Source: Flagellimonas oceani
Lineage (GTDB): Bacteria > Bacteroidota > Bacteroidia > Flavobacteriales > Flavobacteriaceae
Length of the DNA: 64,000 nucleotides
Direction of reading: 5' to 3'
NCBI RefSeq assembly: GCF_011068285.1
Contig: NZ_CP049616.1
Coordinates: forward strand, 4,298,001-4,362,000
The notes beneath the pieces are model-generated. The model saw nothing but the letters and a program-made list of their open reading frames with translations, did not search any database and was not told the origin of the DNA. Positions 18,733 through 27,608 of this stretch are shown here, one piece after another. Made by a program: the position numbers and the translations under genes. How positions within the stretch are numbered: the stretch's first letter is position 1; the number at the start of each line of letters is the position of its first letter.

Positions 18733-18918
18733 ATGGAGAAAAAACCACTCAATGTACGGCTCATCGGAAAAAAAGGAAATTACTATCAGATCCAGTTCCC
18801 CAATCTTCAGACTCCCGTCAACGTGGACGAGACCGCGTACCATCGAATGCTCCACAGCGAAGAATACGAGTTTGACCATTCCCGTGACAAAATCAAGCGA
18901 CCTTCCTATTCGGCTTAA
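18733..18918 (+). CDS. Small hypothetical protein
   Basis: A 61-residue basic protein starting MEKKPLNVRLIGKKGNYYQ, divergent from hsp20. It has alternating hydrophobic residues that suggest a small beta-barrel (LIGKKGNYYQIQFPNLQTPV) and no membrane segment. The composition and codon use look real, but I know no family. A role beside the heat shock genes is only suggested by position. Confidence 0.5.
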   Translation: MEKKPLNVRLIGKKGNYYQIQFPNLQTPVNVDETAYHRMLHSEEYEFDHSRDKIKRPSYSA

Positions 18919-19076
18919 GCACTGGAATTAAAATTGATGGATTAAGCGGGCTACCTTTGAATTAGATTCGTTGGTCGCTTGAATGTAGTTGTTGAGCGGT
19001 AAATTTTAAATAGAATTGGTTGGGGTTGGTGTTGACAGAAGTGAAAAACCATCAATAATGTTTAATTCTTATCATT

Positions 19077-19610
19077 TTAAATCTTACCCTGAATAAACGG
19101 GTTGTAGGACTTTTTGGCTATATCAAGATGCTGCGGTAAGTTCTTTAGGGATGGAATGCTGCTTTGCTGTTTCTCATGGAGCAGCAGACCAAAATAATTG
19201 AAGATTGATTCGTAGATAGCGTGGAGTCTGGAAACAAAAGCCTCCTTTTTTATGGTCACCCATAAGAAGGAGAGAATTCTTCGTCGTTCACTTTGTCCGT
19301 GATACCAAGATGGTTGGATTCGATGGTCCTACTATAGAGGTCCTTGGTTACCGGATGGACCTCTAGTTCCCATCCCCAGGGATCATCAACAATGAGATCC
19401 TGTACATCTGAGGCCATATTGCCATAGTGCAGCCAAGATTCCAAATTCCCGTCGCCGATGATTACCGGACGCCTTTTCTACTCATAATGGTCAACGTTAA
19501 ATTCATGGTGAACGTCTCCCAATTATATGCCCAATTCAATATAGCAATTCCATGGTTGTTGGCATGGAAGTAAATGAGCTCCAGGTCGGTTTCGGTATCG
19601 TCTTACATTG
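19077..19610 (-). pseudogene. Decayed SRAP-like gene remnant
   Basis: Reading the minus strand, pieces in different frames resemble an SRAP protein: a LIYFHANNHG piece like the region before the Asn motif, an in-frame stop, then KRRPVIIGDGNLESWL, which matches the RMPVIL...WL block, and ELEVHPVTKDLYSRTIESN, which matches the C-terminal part. Two short frames overlap at 19256-19259. At least one stop and one frameshift interrupt it, and the N-terminal cysteine region is missing. Assignment is by motif order only. Confidence 0.42.
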
Positions 19611-19619
19611 ACTTTACCA

Positions 19620-20028
19620 AGAGCCATCGCTCCAATGCTTTACGTTCATGGATCTGTCTGGTTGAGAAACACATTTCTAAAGCTGTATGATATGATAAAA
19701 AGAGACACAAATTCCATGATGTTTTTGACACGATGCCAAATTTTCGATGGGATGGTCAAACGGAATATCACAACAGTTTCAGTTCCTTCTGGGGGTCCAT
19801 GAAAATATTTGTAGTTGTAAACTGCCCATGCCGAAGCCGTCCGTCCGGATTTTTGTGTCGTCCTTCCTTCGCAAAGCCTTCTTGGGGCTTTGCCTGTAAG
19901 GCCTCAAAATTCCGTCCGTCCGCCGGTCAAATTTTAAGGGTCCCGTAATAAAAGAAGCCCCGGTCGTTTTTCGGGGCATCGAAAAACAGGGCAGTGCCCG
20001 GTGCCTTCCAATCAGGACACCAAGGACT
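19620..20028. repeat. Non-coding stretch with direct repeats and small hairpins
   Basis: No credible gene. The 11-mer CCGTCCGTCCG occurs in direct orientation at 19837-19847 and 19912-19922. Between them lies a hairpin with arms GCAAAGCC and GGCTTTGC (about 19871-19892), and shortly after, GCCCCGGTCG-TTTTTC-GGGGC (about 19963-19978). It may be a relic of an element border or a transfer/replication region near the ssb gene. Confidence 0.4.
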
Positions 20029-20259
20029 TCACTCGCTCAACTTCCCGTACGCTCTTTTGCCCTTGGGTCTGAAGGATGCCCAAGGGCCCTTATCGAACCT
20101 GTCAAGGCCAGGCTTTGTTCTGTCCGTAAATAGGGTTTCCACTTCCTTGAAAACCTTGCCTGCCTTTCGTACGGCCAAAGGTTTTGCTACGTCGCGGAGC
20201 CTCCCGATTTCCTGTCCATAAGCCTTGACAGAACCCCCTTCTTTTATAATGCTGCGCAT
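20029..20259 (-). CDS. Possible small basic protein divergent from ssb
   Basis: A 76-residue frame from ATG 20259 (MRSIIKEGGSVKAYGQEIGR), basic, with mixed helical composition. The purine-rich AAGGGG lies about 20 bases upstream. No family is recognised. It stands alone on the minus strand between non-coding repeats and the plus-strand mobilization block, so it could be a relic or a small DNA-binding protein of the element. Confidence 0.38.
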   Translation of the reverse strand: MRSIIKEGGSVKAYGQEIGRLRDVAKPLAVRKAGKVFKEVETLFTDRTKPGLDRFDKGPWASFRPKGKRAYGKLSE

Positions 20260-20386
20260 GTAAGAAGCAAACAAACGCCCCTTAAAATTTGGGAGACAAT
20301 GACCAAAAAAAAAGAGGGGAAATCTTTAACCCTGTTTGCCGATCTATCACAAGGTGTGGACGGCAGACCTTTAAAACCTTTTTATC

Positions 20387-20734
20387 ATGAGTACATTGAG
20401 AAACAAAGTGCAATTGATCGGAAACGTGGGACAGGATCCCGTGATCACCGATCTGGACGGTGGAAAACGTGTGGCACGCCTGACCCTGGCCACCAACGAG
20501 CACTACAAGAACAACCAAGGGGAGCGCATCACCAATACCGAATGGCATACCGTCATCGGATGGGGGAAGCTGGCCGACATCATCGAGGGCTTCGTGACCA
20601 AGGGCAAGGAGATCGCCATCGAGGGAAAACTGACCTCCCGTTCCTACGAGGACAAGGAAGGGAACAAGCGTTATGTCACCGAAGTGGTGGCCAGCGAGAT
20701 CCTATTGTTGGGCGGAAATACCAACGAGGGATAA
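20387..20734 (+). CDS. ssb: Single-stranded DNA-binding protein
   Basis: A 115-residue SSB consisting of the OB fold only: MSTLRNKVQLIGNVGQDP at the start, RLTLATNEHYKNNQGE, WHTVIGWGKLADI and GKEIAIEGKLTSRSYEDKEG. It lacks the acidic DDDIPF-type tail of chromosomal SSBs, which is common for element-borne copies. It would protect single strands during conjugative transfer or replication. It is followed by a terminator and then the RadC-like gene, starting the mobile-element block. Confidence 0.96.
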   Translation: MSTLRNKVQLIGNVGQDPVITDLDGGKRVARLTLATNEHYKNNQGERITNTEWHTVIGWGKLADIIEGFVTKGKEIAIEGKLTSRSYEDKEGNKRYVTEVVASEILLLGGNTNEG

Positions 20735-20737
20735 GGG

Positions 20738-20780
20738 AAAGGGGTGCCCAAGTCAAAAGCTTGGGTACCCTTTCCTTTTT
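20738..20780 (+). terminator. Rho-independent terminator after ssb
   Basis: Arms AAAGGGGTGCCCAAG and CTTGGGTACCCTTT pair with one bulge and one G.T, separated by a 7-base loop and followed by CCTTTTTT. It starts four bases after the ssb stop and ends ssb transcription before the RadC-like gene. Confidence 0.75.
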
Positions 20781-20801
20781 TAAAACCATAACACCACAAG
20801 T

Positions 20802-21251
20802 ATGGAACCCAAAGTCAACGAAATACAGATCAGCTATCGGGAGAAGCTCAGTACCCTGAAATCGCTTTCCCTGACCAACTCCAAGGAGGTGGCGGAACTG
20901 CTCTTCAAGAACTGGGACGCCGATACCATAGGATTGCACGAGACCTTCAAGATCTTATTGCTCAACCGCTCCAACAAGGTCAAGGGCATCTATCCGCTCT
21001 CCCATGGGGGCATCACGGGTACCTTGGTGGATGTCCGCATCCTATTTGCCATTGTGCTCAAGACGCTTTCCGTGGGGATCATCCTCGCCCACAACCACCC
21101 CTCCGGACAGCTAAAGGCCAGCGAACCCGACAAACAGTTGACCCAAAAGATCAAAGCTGCGGCACAACTCTTCGATGTCCATGTGATAGACCATATCATC
21201 CTGGCACCCGATGGGCGCTACTACAGTTTTGCGGACAACGGCATCCTATAA
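20802..21251 (+). CDS. RadC/JAB-domain protein
   Basis: A 149-residue RadC-like protein reduced to the MPN/JAB domain. The metal-binding motif is complete: GIILAHNHPSGQLKASEPD (H-x-H-P-x7-S-x2-D) near residues 87-105, with Glu in the upstream strand. Small RadC proteins without the HhH part are frequent on Bacteroidota ICEs and plasmids; a role in DNA repair is historically claimed but unproven. It lies between ssb and the mobilization operon. Confidence 0.93.
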   Translation: MEPKVNEIQISYREKLSTLKSLSLTNSKEVAELLFKNWDADTIGLHETFKILLLNRSNKVKGIYPLSHGGITGTLVDVRILFAIVLKTLSVGIILAHNHPSGQLKASEPDKQLTQKIKAAAQLFDVHVIDHIILAPDGRYYSFADNGIL

Positions 21252-21262
21252 ATTTTGGAACG

Positions 21263-21367
21263 ATGACTGAAAAAAATAGGATGCACGAAGCCGAAAATGG
21301 CGAAACGAACGACCACGACCCAAGGGACTATCCCGATGGGTTTGACCCTGAGCTGTATGATTTGTAG
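21263..21367 (+). CDS. Very small acidic protein after the RadC-like gene
   Basis: A 34-codon frame starting MTEKNRMHEAENGETNDHD and ending DPELYDL. The ATG is 11 bases after the RadC-like stop and has the purine-rich GGAACG just upstream. It is strongly acidic, rich in Asp, Glu and Asn. No family is known to me. Its position and codon quality make expression plausible; it could be a small partner of the RadC-like protein. Confidence 0.4.
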   Translation: MTEKNRMHEAENGETNDHDPRDYPDGFDPELYDL

Positions 21368-21499
21368 CAAAACAGTACAAGCCGTATGCATACGTGCCTT
21401 ATTCCATAGGGTAACGACAACAATTCGACCCAATCATTATGATTGGGTTTTTCTGTGTTCACGGGCTTTATTTTGCTATTTTTAAAATACAGAAATACA

Positions 21500-21793
21500 G
21501 CTATTACTATGTACGGCAATCCGATTTGACTTTCCCAAAGTCCGTACGATTTGATTTGACTTTTTAGATAAGGTGCAACTGGTTTTTAAACCATGTTGTG
21601 CGAATCATTTTTGTCCCTGCGGGACGAAAAGGAGAAGCAAGAGGGTAGCACGCTCGCGCGTCCTGCCGATTATCATTGCTGCGCAAGGCCCCTGTTTATA
21701 GGGGTTTTGGGAATGAATGAAAATAAGGGCAAGTCGGTTTTTGACTAAAAAAGGCTCTCAGCCCAATAAAATCAAGACGTTTTTGACTCAAAA
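21500..21793 (+). other. Candidate origin of transfer (oriT) upstream of the mobilization operon
   Basis: No gene. Features: hairpin GTCCC-TGC-GGGAC at 21613-21625, extended by flanking T and A runs; hairpin CCCCT-GTTTAT-AGGGG at 21689-21704 followed by TTTTGGG; a repeated unit containing CG(G)TTTTTGACT at 21731-21751 and 21774-21794; and further TTTGACTTT copies at about 21526-21565. oriT commonly lies directly upstream of bfmA/mobA genes in Bacteroidota elements. The nick site cannot be fixed from sequence alone. Confidence 0.45.
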
Positions 21794-22381
21794 ATGGATA
21801 AAGGATACGAAAAAGAGGGGTTTAGGACCATTCGCGTAAAAGGCTCGGTGGCCCTGAAATTTAGGCGGTTCTCCCGAAGGTTCGGACAATCCCGATCGAT
21901 GACCCTGTTGCTCATGGTCCACTTTTTTGAACGCCATGGCATTGATCCGGACCAGCATCTGGGAGAGACCATTGCCAGTATGAAATTGTTCATGAAGCGG
22001 CGCTTCAATGCGATGGTGGCCATCATGCGTAGTATCGAGAAGGAACAGACCCTGCCCACCGTAGGGATGATGCAGGCCCTCTTTGAACAGGAACTGGCAT
22101 CCGATGAGGAAGAAGGATGGGACACTGATTTTGATTTTATCGAACAACAATTGACCGAGGCCAAAGCACCCAGCGAACCAGAACCTTTTGATGGGGAGGT
22201 CACCGTGCCCAAGATCCGTTATGACCGCTTGCTGGAGGAAATGGAAGAGCTCAAGGAAGATTTTGCCTATGTGCTGGACCATGTGAGCGTGTACCATAAC
22301 CGCTTTGGCAAGGACCACCTTAAACTGGACCTCAATCCCGAGGCCATCGAAAAATATCGTACAAAACTTAAAAAGCAATAA
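21794..22381 (+). CDS. BfmA/BtgA-family mobilization protein
   Basis: A 195-residue relaxosome accessory protein. The N-terminal basic segment (FRTIRVKGSVALKFRRFSRRFGQSRSMTLLLM) resembles a ribbon-helix-helix-type DNA-binding part, followed by an acidic middle and a coiled C-terminus (EEMEELKEDFAYVLDHV). In Bacteroides elements BfmA/BtgA pairs with the relaxase to recognise oriT. It starts directly after the candidate oriT and ends two bases before the relaxase gene, so they are coupled. Confidence 0.85.
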   Translation: MDKGYEKEGFRTIRVKGSVALKFRRFSRRFGQSRSMTLLLMVHFFERHGIDPDQHLGETIASMKLFMKRRFNAMVAIMRSIEKEQTLPTVGMMQALFEQELASDEEEGWDTDFDFIEQQLTEAKAPSEPEPFDGEVTVPKIRYDRLLEEMEELKEDFAYVLDHVSVYHNRFGKDHLKLDLNPEAIEKYRTKLKKQ

Positions 22382-22383
22382 GG

Positions 22384-23403
22384 ATGTATATCGCCATCAC
22401 ACGCCAACAACTGGGGGACAATTTTCGGGGCAGTGCCCGGGACTTTGTGAACTATCTGGAAAAGGAGAACGAAGGAAAAGAGCAGGGTGACCAGGAACTG
22501 TACTTCAATCATGAAGAAAACAGCATTGATGCGGAGCGGGTCATTGCCGAAATCGATGCCAATACCGCAAAGCTGAAAAAAAAGGAACCCAAATTTTATT
22601 CTTTGGTCGTCAGCCCATCCCAAGGAGAGCTCAAACATATCGGGGACGACCCCGAGAAACTGAGGCAATACACCCGAGAGGTTATGAAGGCCTATGCGGC
22701 GGCCTTTTACCGGGACCGGGAAGTGACGGTCAAGGATATCCTCTATTTTGCCAAGTTGGAACGGGAGCGTACCTATTCTGAAAAGGACCGGCAAGTCAAG
22801 GAGAACCAAGCGTATGCCACTAAGATCCTGGAACTCCAACACCAGGTCAGGGCCATACAACAAGGCCGGGAACAAGGGGATCTCGCCCAACTTCAAGAGC
22901 GGATACAAATCTTGGAACGGGAAGCCCCCCACCAACAGAATGGCAAGCGTATCGTACCGGGCATGGCCAAGGAAGGGTACCAAAGCCATATCCATATCAT
23001 CGTCAGTCGGATGGACCGGACCAATACCCATAGCCTTTCCCCGGGATCCAAGTTCCGAACTTCGGAAACCACCCTCCATGGGCAGACCGTCAAACAGGGC
23101 TTTGACAGGGATAAATTCTTCCGGGCTGCGGAGAATACCTTTGACCGGCAGTTTGGGTACAAAAGGAACTTTGTGGAGACCTACCACGCCCGAAATCTAC
23201 TGGATAAGGACCCCAAACGGTTTTTTTCGGCCCTGTTGGGATTGCCTGCAAACGAGCGACAAGCGGCACGCCAATTATTGTTCAAGGCGGGTATCAACGT
23301 TCCCACTATTCCCACCAACAAGGCCCAATTGGCCTATAAGGCCATGATGCAGCTCAAAAAGGGTATAGGCAAGGCATTGGAATCAGGATCGATTGGAATA
23401 TAA
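22384..23403 (+). CDS. MobB/BtgB-type relaxase (DUF5712-like)
   Basis: A 339-residue protein of the Bacteroidota mobilization relaxases. Visible elements are the N-terminal MYIAITRQQLG, the FYSLVVSPSQ strand at 71-80 and the metal-ligand histidines His202 and His204 in SHIHIIVSRMD, with a coiled coil (about 130-185) between, and an Arg/Lys-rich DNA-contact end. It would nick oriT and pilot the strand. The gene follows bfmA by 2 bp and precedes the coupling protein by 11 bp, forming the mobilization operon. Confidence 0.87.
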   Translation: MYIAITRQQLGDNFRGSARDFVNYLEKENEGKEQGDQELYFNHEENSIDAERVIAEIDANTAKLKKKEPKFYSLVVSPSQGELKHIGDDPEKLRQYTREVMKAYAAAFYRDREVTVKDILYFAKLERERTYSEKDRQVKENQAYATKILELQHQVRAIQQGREQGDLAQLQERIQILEREAPHQQNGKRIVPGMAKEGYQSHIHIIVSRMDRTNTHSLSPGSKFRTSETTLHGQTVKQGFDRDKFFRAAENTFDRQFGYKRNFVETYHARNLLDKDPKRFFSALLGLPANERQAARQLLFKAGINVPTIPTNKAQLAYKAMMQLKKGIGKALESGSIGI

Positions 23404-23414
23404 CTACTACTGCT

Positions 23415-25001
23415 ATGGAACACATGGGATGGATTGAAATAGGGATTGGTTTGTTGCTAGGGGGAGGGGTTTCCTTTCTGGCGAATCGCTATCTTAAGTA
23501 TGGGTTTTTCTACGTTGTTGTAGGCCTATTGGTTCTTGTAGTGCTTATTGGGTGGATATTAAGTTGGGAGGTGCTATTGGGGCAAGCACTGAGCCTATGG
23601 ATTCCTTTGTTTTTCTTGCATACCGTAATCTATGGGCTGGTGGATCACCATAAGGATACCGGTAAACTACCAAAGGTGTTCGAGGTCAGGTTGAAGGTCC
23701 GGGGAAGGCCTTTGGTGTTGGGTAACATTAGAAGGGGCATATCCGTGATGGCCTCTGCTGGAAGCGGTAAGACCGAGAGTGTGATCTATGGTCTGTTGCA
23801 GCATTTCAGGCAGCAGCGGTTTTCCGGGGTCATTCATGATTACAAGGATTTTGAGATTACGGAAATGGCCTGTCCTTTGTGGAAGGACCAAAAGGTTCCC
23901 TTCCGTATCGTATCCTTTGGGCCCATCTATCACCGCGTGAATCCCATTGCCCCACGATACCTGCCCGATGAGGAAAGTGTGCATGAGGTATCCCGTGTGC
24001 TTTTGGAAAATTTGATGGAACACAAGGATTCCGATGAGAACAGCACCTCTCGGTTCTTTAAGGATGCGGCGGAAGGTTTGATCAGTGGCTTGATTTGGCG
24101 GCTCAAAACCGATTATCCCGACTTCTGCACACTGCCCCATTTGATGGCCCTGTACCAACAACTGGGAACCAAAAGCTTGATCAAGTTTCTGCGGGAGAAC
24201 CTTACCTCCCGTGCCATGGCCGATGCCTTTATCAGTGGGGTAGGGTCAGAGCGGCAGACCGCAGGTGTAATGAGTACACTGGCCAATGCCATCAAGAAGA
24301 TCAGTACCCGGAAAATATTCATGGTGCTGTCCGCCGATGAGATTCCTTTGGACATCAACAATAGCGAGAATCCCTCGGTCATTGCCCTGGTGAACAATCC
24401 CCAGAAGGACGCCTCCCTGTCTCCCGTGATCGCTACCATTATGCATACCATCTCCAAACAGATGAGCCAACGCAACCGAAAACCTTCCTTTATGCTGTTG
24501 GAGGAGGCTTCTACCTTACGGCTATTAAACATGCACAGAATACCGGCTACCTTGCGGAGCTATGATATTGTAAGTGTTTATGTCCTGCAGGACAAGGTCC
24601 AGAACGATATGATGTACGGGGAGAAGGCCAGTAAGGCCATTTTGTCCAATCTATCCTATCAGTTTTTTGGTAAGGTGAACGACCCGGATACCGCTCGCTA
24701 TTACGAGCGTTTCTTTGAGCTGGTGAAGATACCCACTAGGAGCGTGAGTAAGAGCTCAGGGCTCAACCTGGAGCGTCGGATTACGGAAGGGGAGAAGGAG
24801 GTGTCCAAACGCAGGGCAGAGGTGTTCTTTCGATTGAAACAAGGGGAGTTTGTGGTATTTGCGGACGGCAAGGATCGAAAGGTACGGTTTCCGAGGCCCG
24901 ATATCCCGAAAGGGTTACCAAAGGCTAGGGAATACTCCGAAAAGGATTTGGAGCAGCATTACTTAAAGGTGCATCGGGAGGTGAGTACCTTGTTCAAATA
25001 A
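23415..25001 (+). CDS. Type IV coupling protein (VirD4/TraD-like ATPase)
   Basis: A 528-residue inner-membrane ATPase. Two or three N-terminal membrane segments (about 7-26, 31-50, 58-76) are followed by Walker A SAGSGKT at 114-120, preceded by the NIRRGISVM strand, and Walker B FMLLEEAST. The protein links relaxosome to the secretion channel and pumps DNA. It is the last gene of the bfmA-mobB operon, separated by 17 kb from the TraE-N channel genes on the other strand. Confidence 0.93.
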   Translation: MEHMGWIEIGIGLLLGGGVSFLANRYLKYGFFYVVVGLLVLVVLIGWILSWEVLLGQALSLWIPLFFLHTVIYGLVDHHKDTGKLPKVFEVRLKVRGRPLVLGNIRRGISVMASAGSGKTESVIYGLLQHFRQQRFSGVIHDYKDFEITEMACPLWKDQKVPFRIVSFGPIYHRVNPIAPRYLPDEESVHEVSRVLLENLMEHKDSDENSTSRFFKDAAEGLISGLIWRLKTDYPDFCTLPHLMALYQQLGTKSLIKFLRENLTSRAMADAFISGVGSERQTAGVMSTLANAIKKISTRKIFMVLSADEIPLDINNSENPSVIALVNNPQKDASLSPVIATIMHTISKQMSQRNRKPSFMLLEEASTLRLLNMHRIPATLRSYDIVSVYVLQDKVQNDMMYGEKASKAILSNLSYQFFGKVNDPDTARYYERFFELVKIPTRSVSKSSGLNLERRITEGEKEVSKRRAEVFFRLKQGEFVVFADGKDRKVRFPRPDIPKGLPKAREYSEKDLEQHYLKVHREVSTLFK

Positions 25002-25280
25002 ACAGACTTTAAAAGATTACAGGCATTGGAAAATTAATGTTGCCTCAGATGATTTAAGATAAAATCCGCTCGTTCCAAAACGGGGCGATAGGTGATTTCG
25101 TTAATCAAGTACCTGTAAGATAGATTGAACGTAGATTTTTGTGGTGTAACATAAATTGTGAATTTGGTTTACGCGATTCCATAAAGAAAAGCAGTATAAG
25201 AATGGTATTTTTATAGACTACAACGCAATGAGATTGGAAATCGGTCCAATTGATCTTGAAAATGATATATAGGATATTTA

Positions 25281-25826
25281 ATGCCAAAGCCAATGAAACA
25301 ACACATCACGAAGTATAGGGAATCAATCGACCAAGTAAAACGGAAAATTAAATATGATTTGATGGATTATTTCAAATCAATGGACCTTTACAAGAAATCC
25401 AATGATTTTCAGGTATTGCAAATCCGTGATGAGACCGATTTGGACAAATTATGGTACAACTCAGGATTTTATTTGATTTTGACCGACTATCAGGTCAATG
25501 GTATTGACAGTTGTTCTTTGGAGTATTCCAATTACAAAGTGATCTATCGAGGACATTCATATTTTACAAAAAAAAGAGTTATCAGCCATTTGGCCAATGA
25601 TACCTATAACAGTTCGCACTCTGGTAAGGGTGTTCACTATGGAGTATGCCTAAAAATGGATAACTCAGGTAGAAATGGAATAAACATCAACCAAGAACCT
25701 TATAACTCTTGGGGCTGGATGGTCATCGTATTCAAAATGAAGGACAGTGACAAGTTGATTCGAGAACAAGCCGAAGTCGCTTTTGACGAGGTTTTCGGGC
25801 GACCGTGTAGATCAATGGAAAGGTAA
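25281..25826 (+). CDS. GIY-YIG-like hypothetical protein
   Basis: A 181-residue protein. The middle reads GFYLILTDYQVNG ... YKVIYRGHSYFTKKRVISHLAND, which follows the GIY-YIG nuclease layout: a GxYxI strand, a YxGxS-like strand, then Arg and His on the first helix; a later Glu in EQAEVAFDEVFGRP could be the metal ligand. GIY-YIG domains cut DNA, but the catalytic Tyr pattern is imperfect, so this remains a fold guess. It is followed by DUF1643 after 7 bp, so the two look operonic. Confidence 0.5.
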   Translation: MPKPMKQHITKYRESIDQVKRKIKYDLMDYFKSMDLYKKSNDFQVLQIRDETDLDKLWYNSGFYLILTDYQVNGIDSCSLEYSNYKVIYRGHSYFTKKRVISHLANDTYNSSHSGKGVHYGVCLKMDNSGRNGININQEPYNSWGWMVIVFKMKDSDKLIREQAEVAFDEVFGRPCRSMER

Positions 25827-25833
25827 CAATTAT

Positions 25834-26403
25834 ATGATTGAACTGAAAAAGAAAAAACGTATGGAACATGTTAAACCCATAGAATGGATCTACATGAACA
25901 ATGGGAGCAATGAATTAAGGTACGCCTTGGGCGAAAAAGGAAATCGAATGGTTGGCTGCATCGGGATAAATCCCAGTACAGCCAGACCGGACGACCTGGA
26001 CAATACTTTGGGTTCTGTTAAGCGTATCGCCGAGTTTAACGGGTATGATGGTTGGGTGATGTTCAACATTTGTCCACAAAGGGCCACGGACATCAGCGAA
26101 ATTGATTATGAGGTCAATCCTCATGCAATCAAAGAAAATCTATCCATAGTGAAACGCACCCTAGTAGAATACAATATCGGTACAGTATGGCTGGCCTTTG
26201 GTAATTTGATCGAATATAGACCCTATCTGAAGATGTGCTTTTTAGAAATGTTTGCTGCTCTAAAGGGCATAGATGTCAATTGGAAGATCATTCAGGAGCC
26301 AACGCAAAAGGGACATCCTAGACATCCACTCTATAAGCCTGTGAAAAGTACATTTGTAGATTTTGATATACAGCGATATGTATCGGAGGTCCTTAAAGGA
26401 TAA
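25834..26403 (+). CDS. DUF1643 domain protein
   Basis: A 189-residue protein from ATG 25834, with AAAGG eight bases upstream; an in-frame frame opening at 25783 overlaps the previous gene and is rejected. Family blocks are clear: GCIGINPSTARPDDLDNTLGS, GWVMFNICPQRATD, WLAFGNLIE and KGHPRHPLYK. DUF1643 proteins are widespread on plasmids, phages and islands with unknown function. Coupled to the GIY-YIG-like gene, it may form a two-gene accessory module. Confidence 0.88.
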   Translation: MIELKKKKRMEHVKPIEWIYMNNGSNELRYALGEKGNRMVGCIGINPSTARPDDLDNTLGSVKRIAEFNGYDGWVMFNICPQRATDISEIDYEVNPHAIKENLSIVKRTLVEYNIGTVWLAFGNLIEYRPYLKMCFLEMFAALKGIDVNWKIIQEPTQKGHPRHPLYKPVKSTFVDFDIQRYVSEVLKG

Positions 26404-26495
26404 CCGTAACCACTAATGGGGATGCATGCGTTAAGGTAAAGGCATCCAAATGAAAACCCATTGTTCTTAATCCTTTGTGATAGTATTGAATTCTC

Positions 26496-27227
26496 CTATT
26501 CCTCCAGGTATGAATCTTCCCGATTGGTATGCATCGGTATACGGGTCATGATGATATGCTCTGTAATTGCCTTTAAGGTCTTACCTGTAATGGGATGTAA
26601 TCCGGGGGCGGTATAGTATTCAGTCTCATCGTTACTTTTGGTGTAATACCAGATTAGTGGTTGTCCCGTCTGTTCTGAAAAAAATTGGGTCGCCATATCC
26701 ACTTCTACTTTTTTGAAACTTTTCATTTTAATGGGATCTATAGGTACGATTGGGGTCCCATGTGTTGATAAGGGTCCTGCATCGCAGGATATTGGGACAT
26801 AAAGGGTGTCGGCCCATGTCATACAGTTTGCATTGGTGGTACTTTTTTCTTCCTTGCCTGGCCATAGATATATAATGGACATAATGGCTATCGCCCCCCC
26901 AGCCATTATAAAAAGCGGGTTTCTCCTTGTTGTTTGCGGAGTGGTCGTTCCTAGGCTATTGTTTTCTTGGGATTTTTCCTTGACATAATGGGCAAAATCG
27001 TTATATCCCAGATAGGTACATAATAAATCGATGCTGTCTGCCTGTAATTTGTAGCCCTTATTGGTCCGGGTCACATATTTGTCATAGGCCCTTTCCAAAG
27101 TCTTGGAGCTTAGGTTGGTTTTTGACGCTACATGGGTAGCCAAGGCAAATCTTGTGTGTGAAACAGTTTCCCGTTCCGCCTTTCTAAAGACATCCCATAC
27201 CAAATTTTCGATTCTAATGTCTTCCAT
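26496..27227 (-). CDS. Membrane-anchored hypothetical protein with helical N-terminal domain
   Basis: A 243-residue protein. The cytoplasmic N-terminal part (about 1-90) is helical and reads like a DNA-binding or death-like module found in many flavobacterial sensor proteins (RFALATHVASKTNLSSKTLERAYDKY). A single membrane segment lies at 104-122, followed by a periplasmic domain of about 120 residues. The layout suggests a one-component membrane sensor. It is transcribed away from the small lipoprotein and kinase that follow. Confidence 0.7.
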   Translation of the reverse strand: MEDIRIENLVWDVFRKAERETVSHTRFALATHVASKTNLSSKTLERAYDKYVTRTNKGYKLQADSIDLLCTYLGYNDFAHYVKEKSQENNSLGTTTPQTTRRNPLFIMAGGAIAIMSIIYLWPGKEEKSTTNANCMTWADTLYVPISCDAGPLSTHGTPIVPIDPIKMKSFKKVEVDMATQFFSEQTGQPLIWYYTKSNDETEYYTAPGLHPITGKTLKAITEHIIMTRIPMHTNREDSYLEE

Positions 27228-27608
27228 ATCGCTTAAAAATACAAAATTCAGATGTACAAATCCTTGGGCAGTTCACGTGTAAACCCTTAGTAACAGTGGT
27301 GTCTAAAACTTGTCCAATAGAAGTCCGATCATTGTCTGCAATCCAAAGGAACACCTCAATTTACTTTGTCACAGAAAATGGATTCGCTATGTGTTGCTAA
27401 CATAGTCGTTCTAGAAAATTCATTTTTATGGGATGCTGTAATGTGACCTGTATAGGGTTCATTGGAAAGTAACCTAAAGGGTCACATGCAGTTTCCACTT
27501 TCCAACACTAGCAAAGGAGTACTCCAAACTCACAGGTGGCTGAAAAGCACCAACGCACCGGAAAATCCGGACAGCCCCCTCTTTGTCCAATCTTAAAATT
27601 TCATAAAA
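27228..27608. other. Divergent intergenic region
   Basis: About 380 bp between the membrane protein and the small lipoprotein. A small CCGGAAAATCCGG hairpin lies near 27559-27571. It must contain two divergent promoters; no clear -7/-33 pair was placed. No gene was found in it. Confidence 0.4.

Noticed and set aside
20299..20859. 186-codon plus-strand frame overlapping ssb and RadC-like genes
   Set aside because: Overlaps ssb in another frame and spans the ssb terminator; no domain.
22267..23187. 306-codon open frame antisense to the relaxase gene
   Set aside because: Overlaps a clear MobB-like relaxase in a coupled operon; composition is leucine/glycine-rich noise typical of antisense frames.
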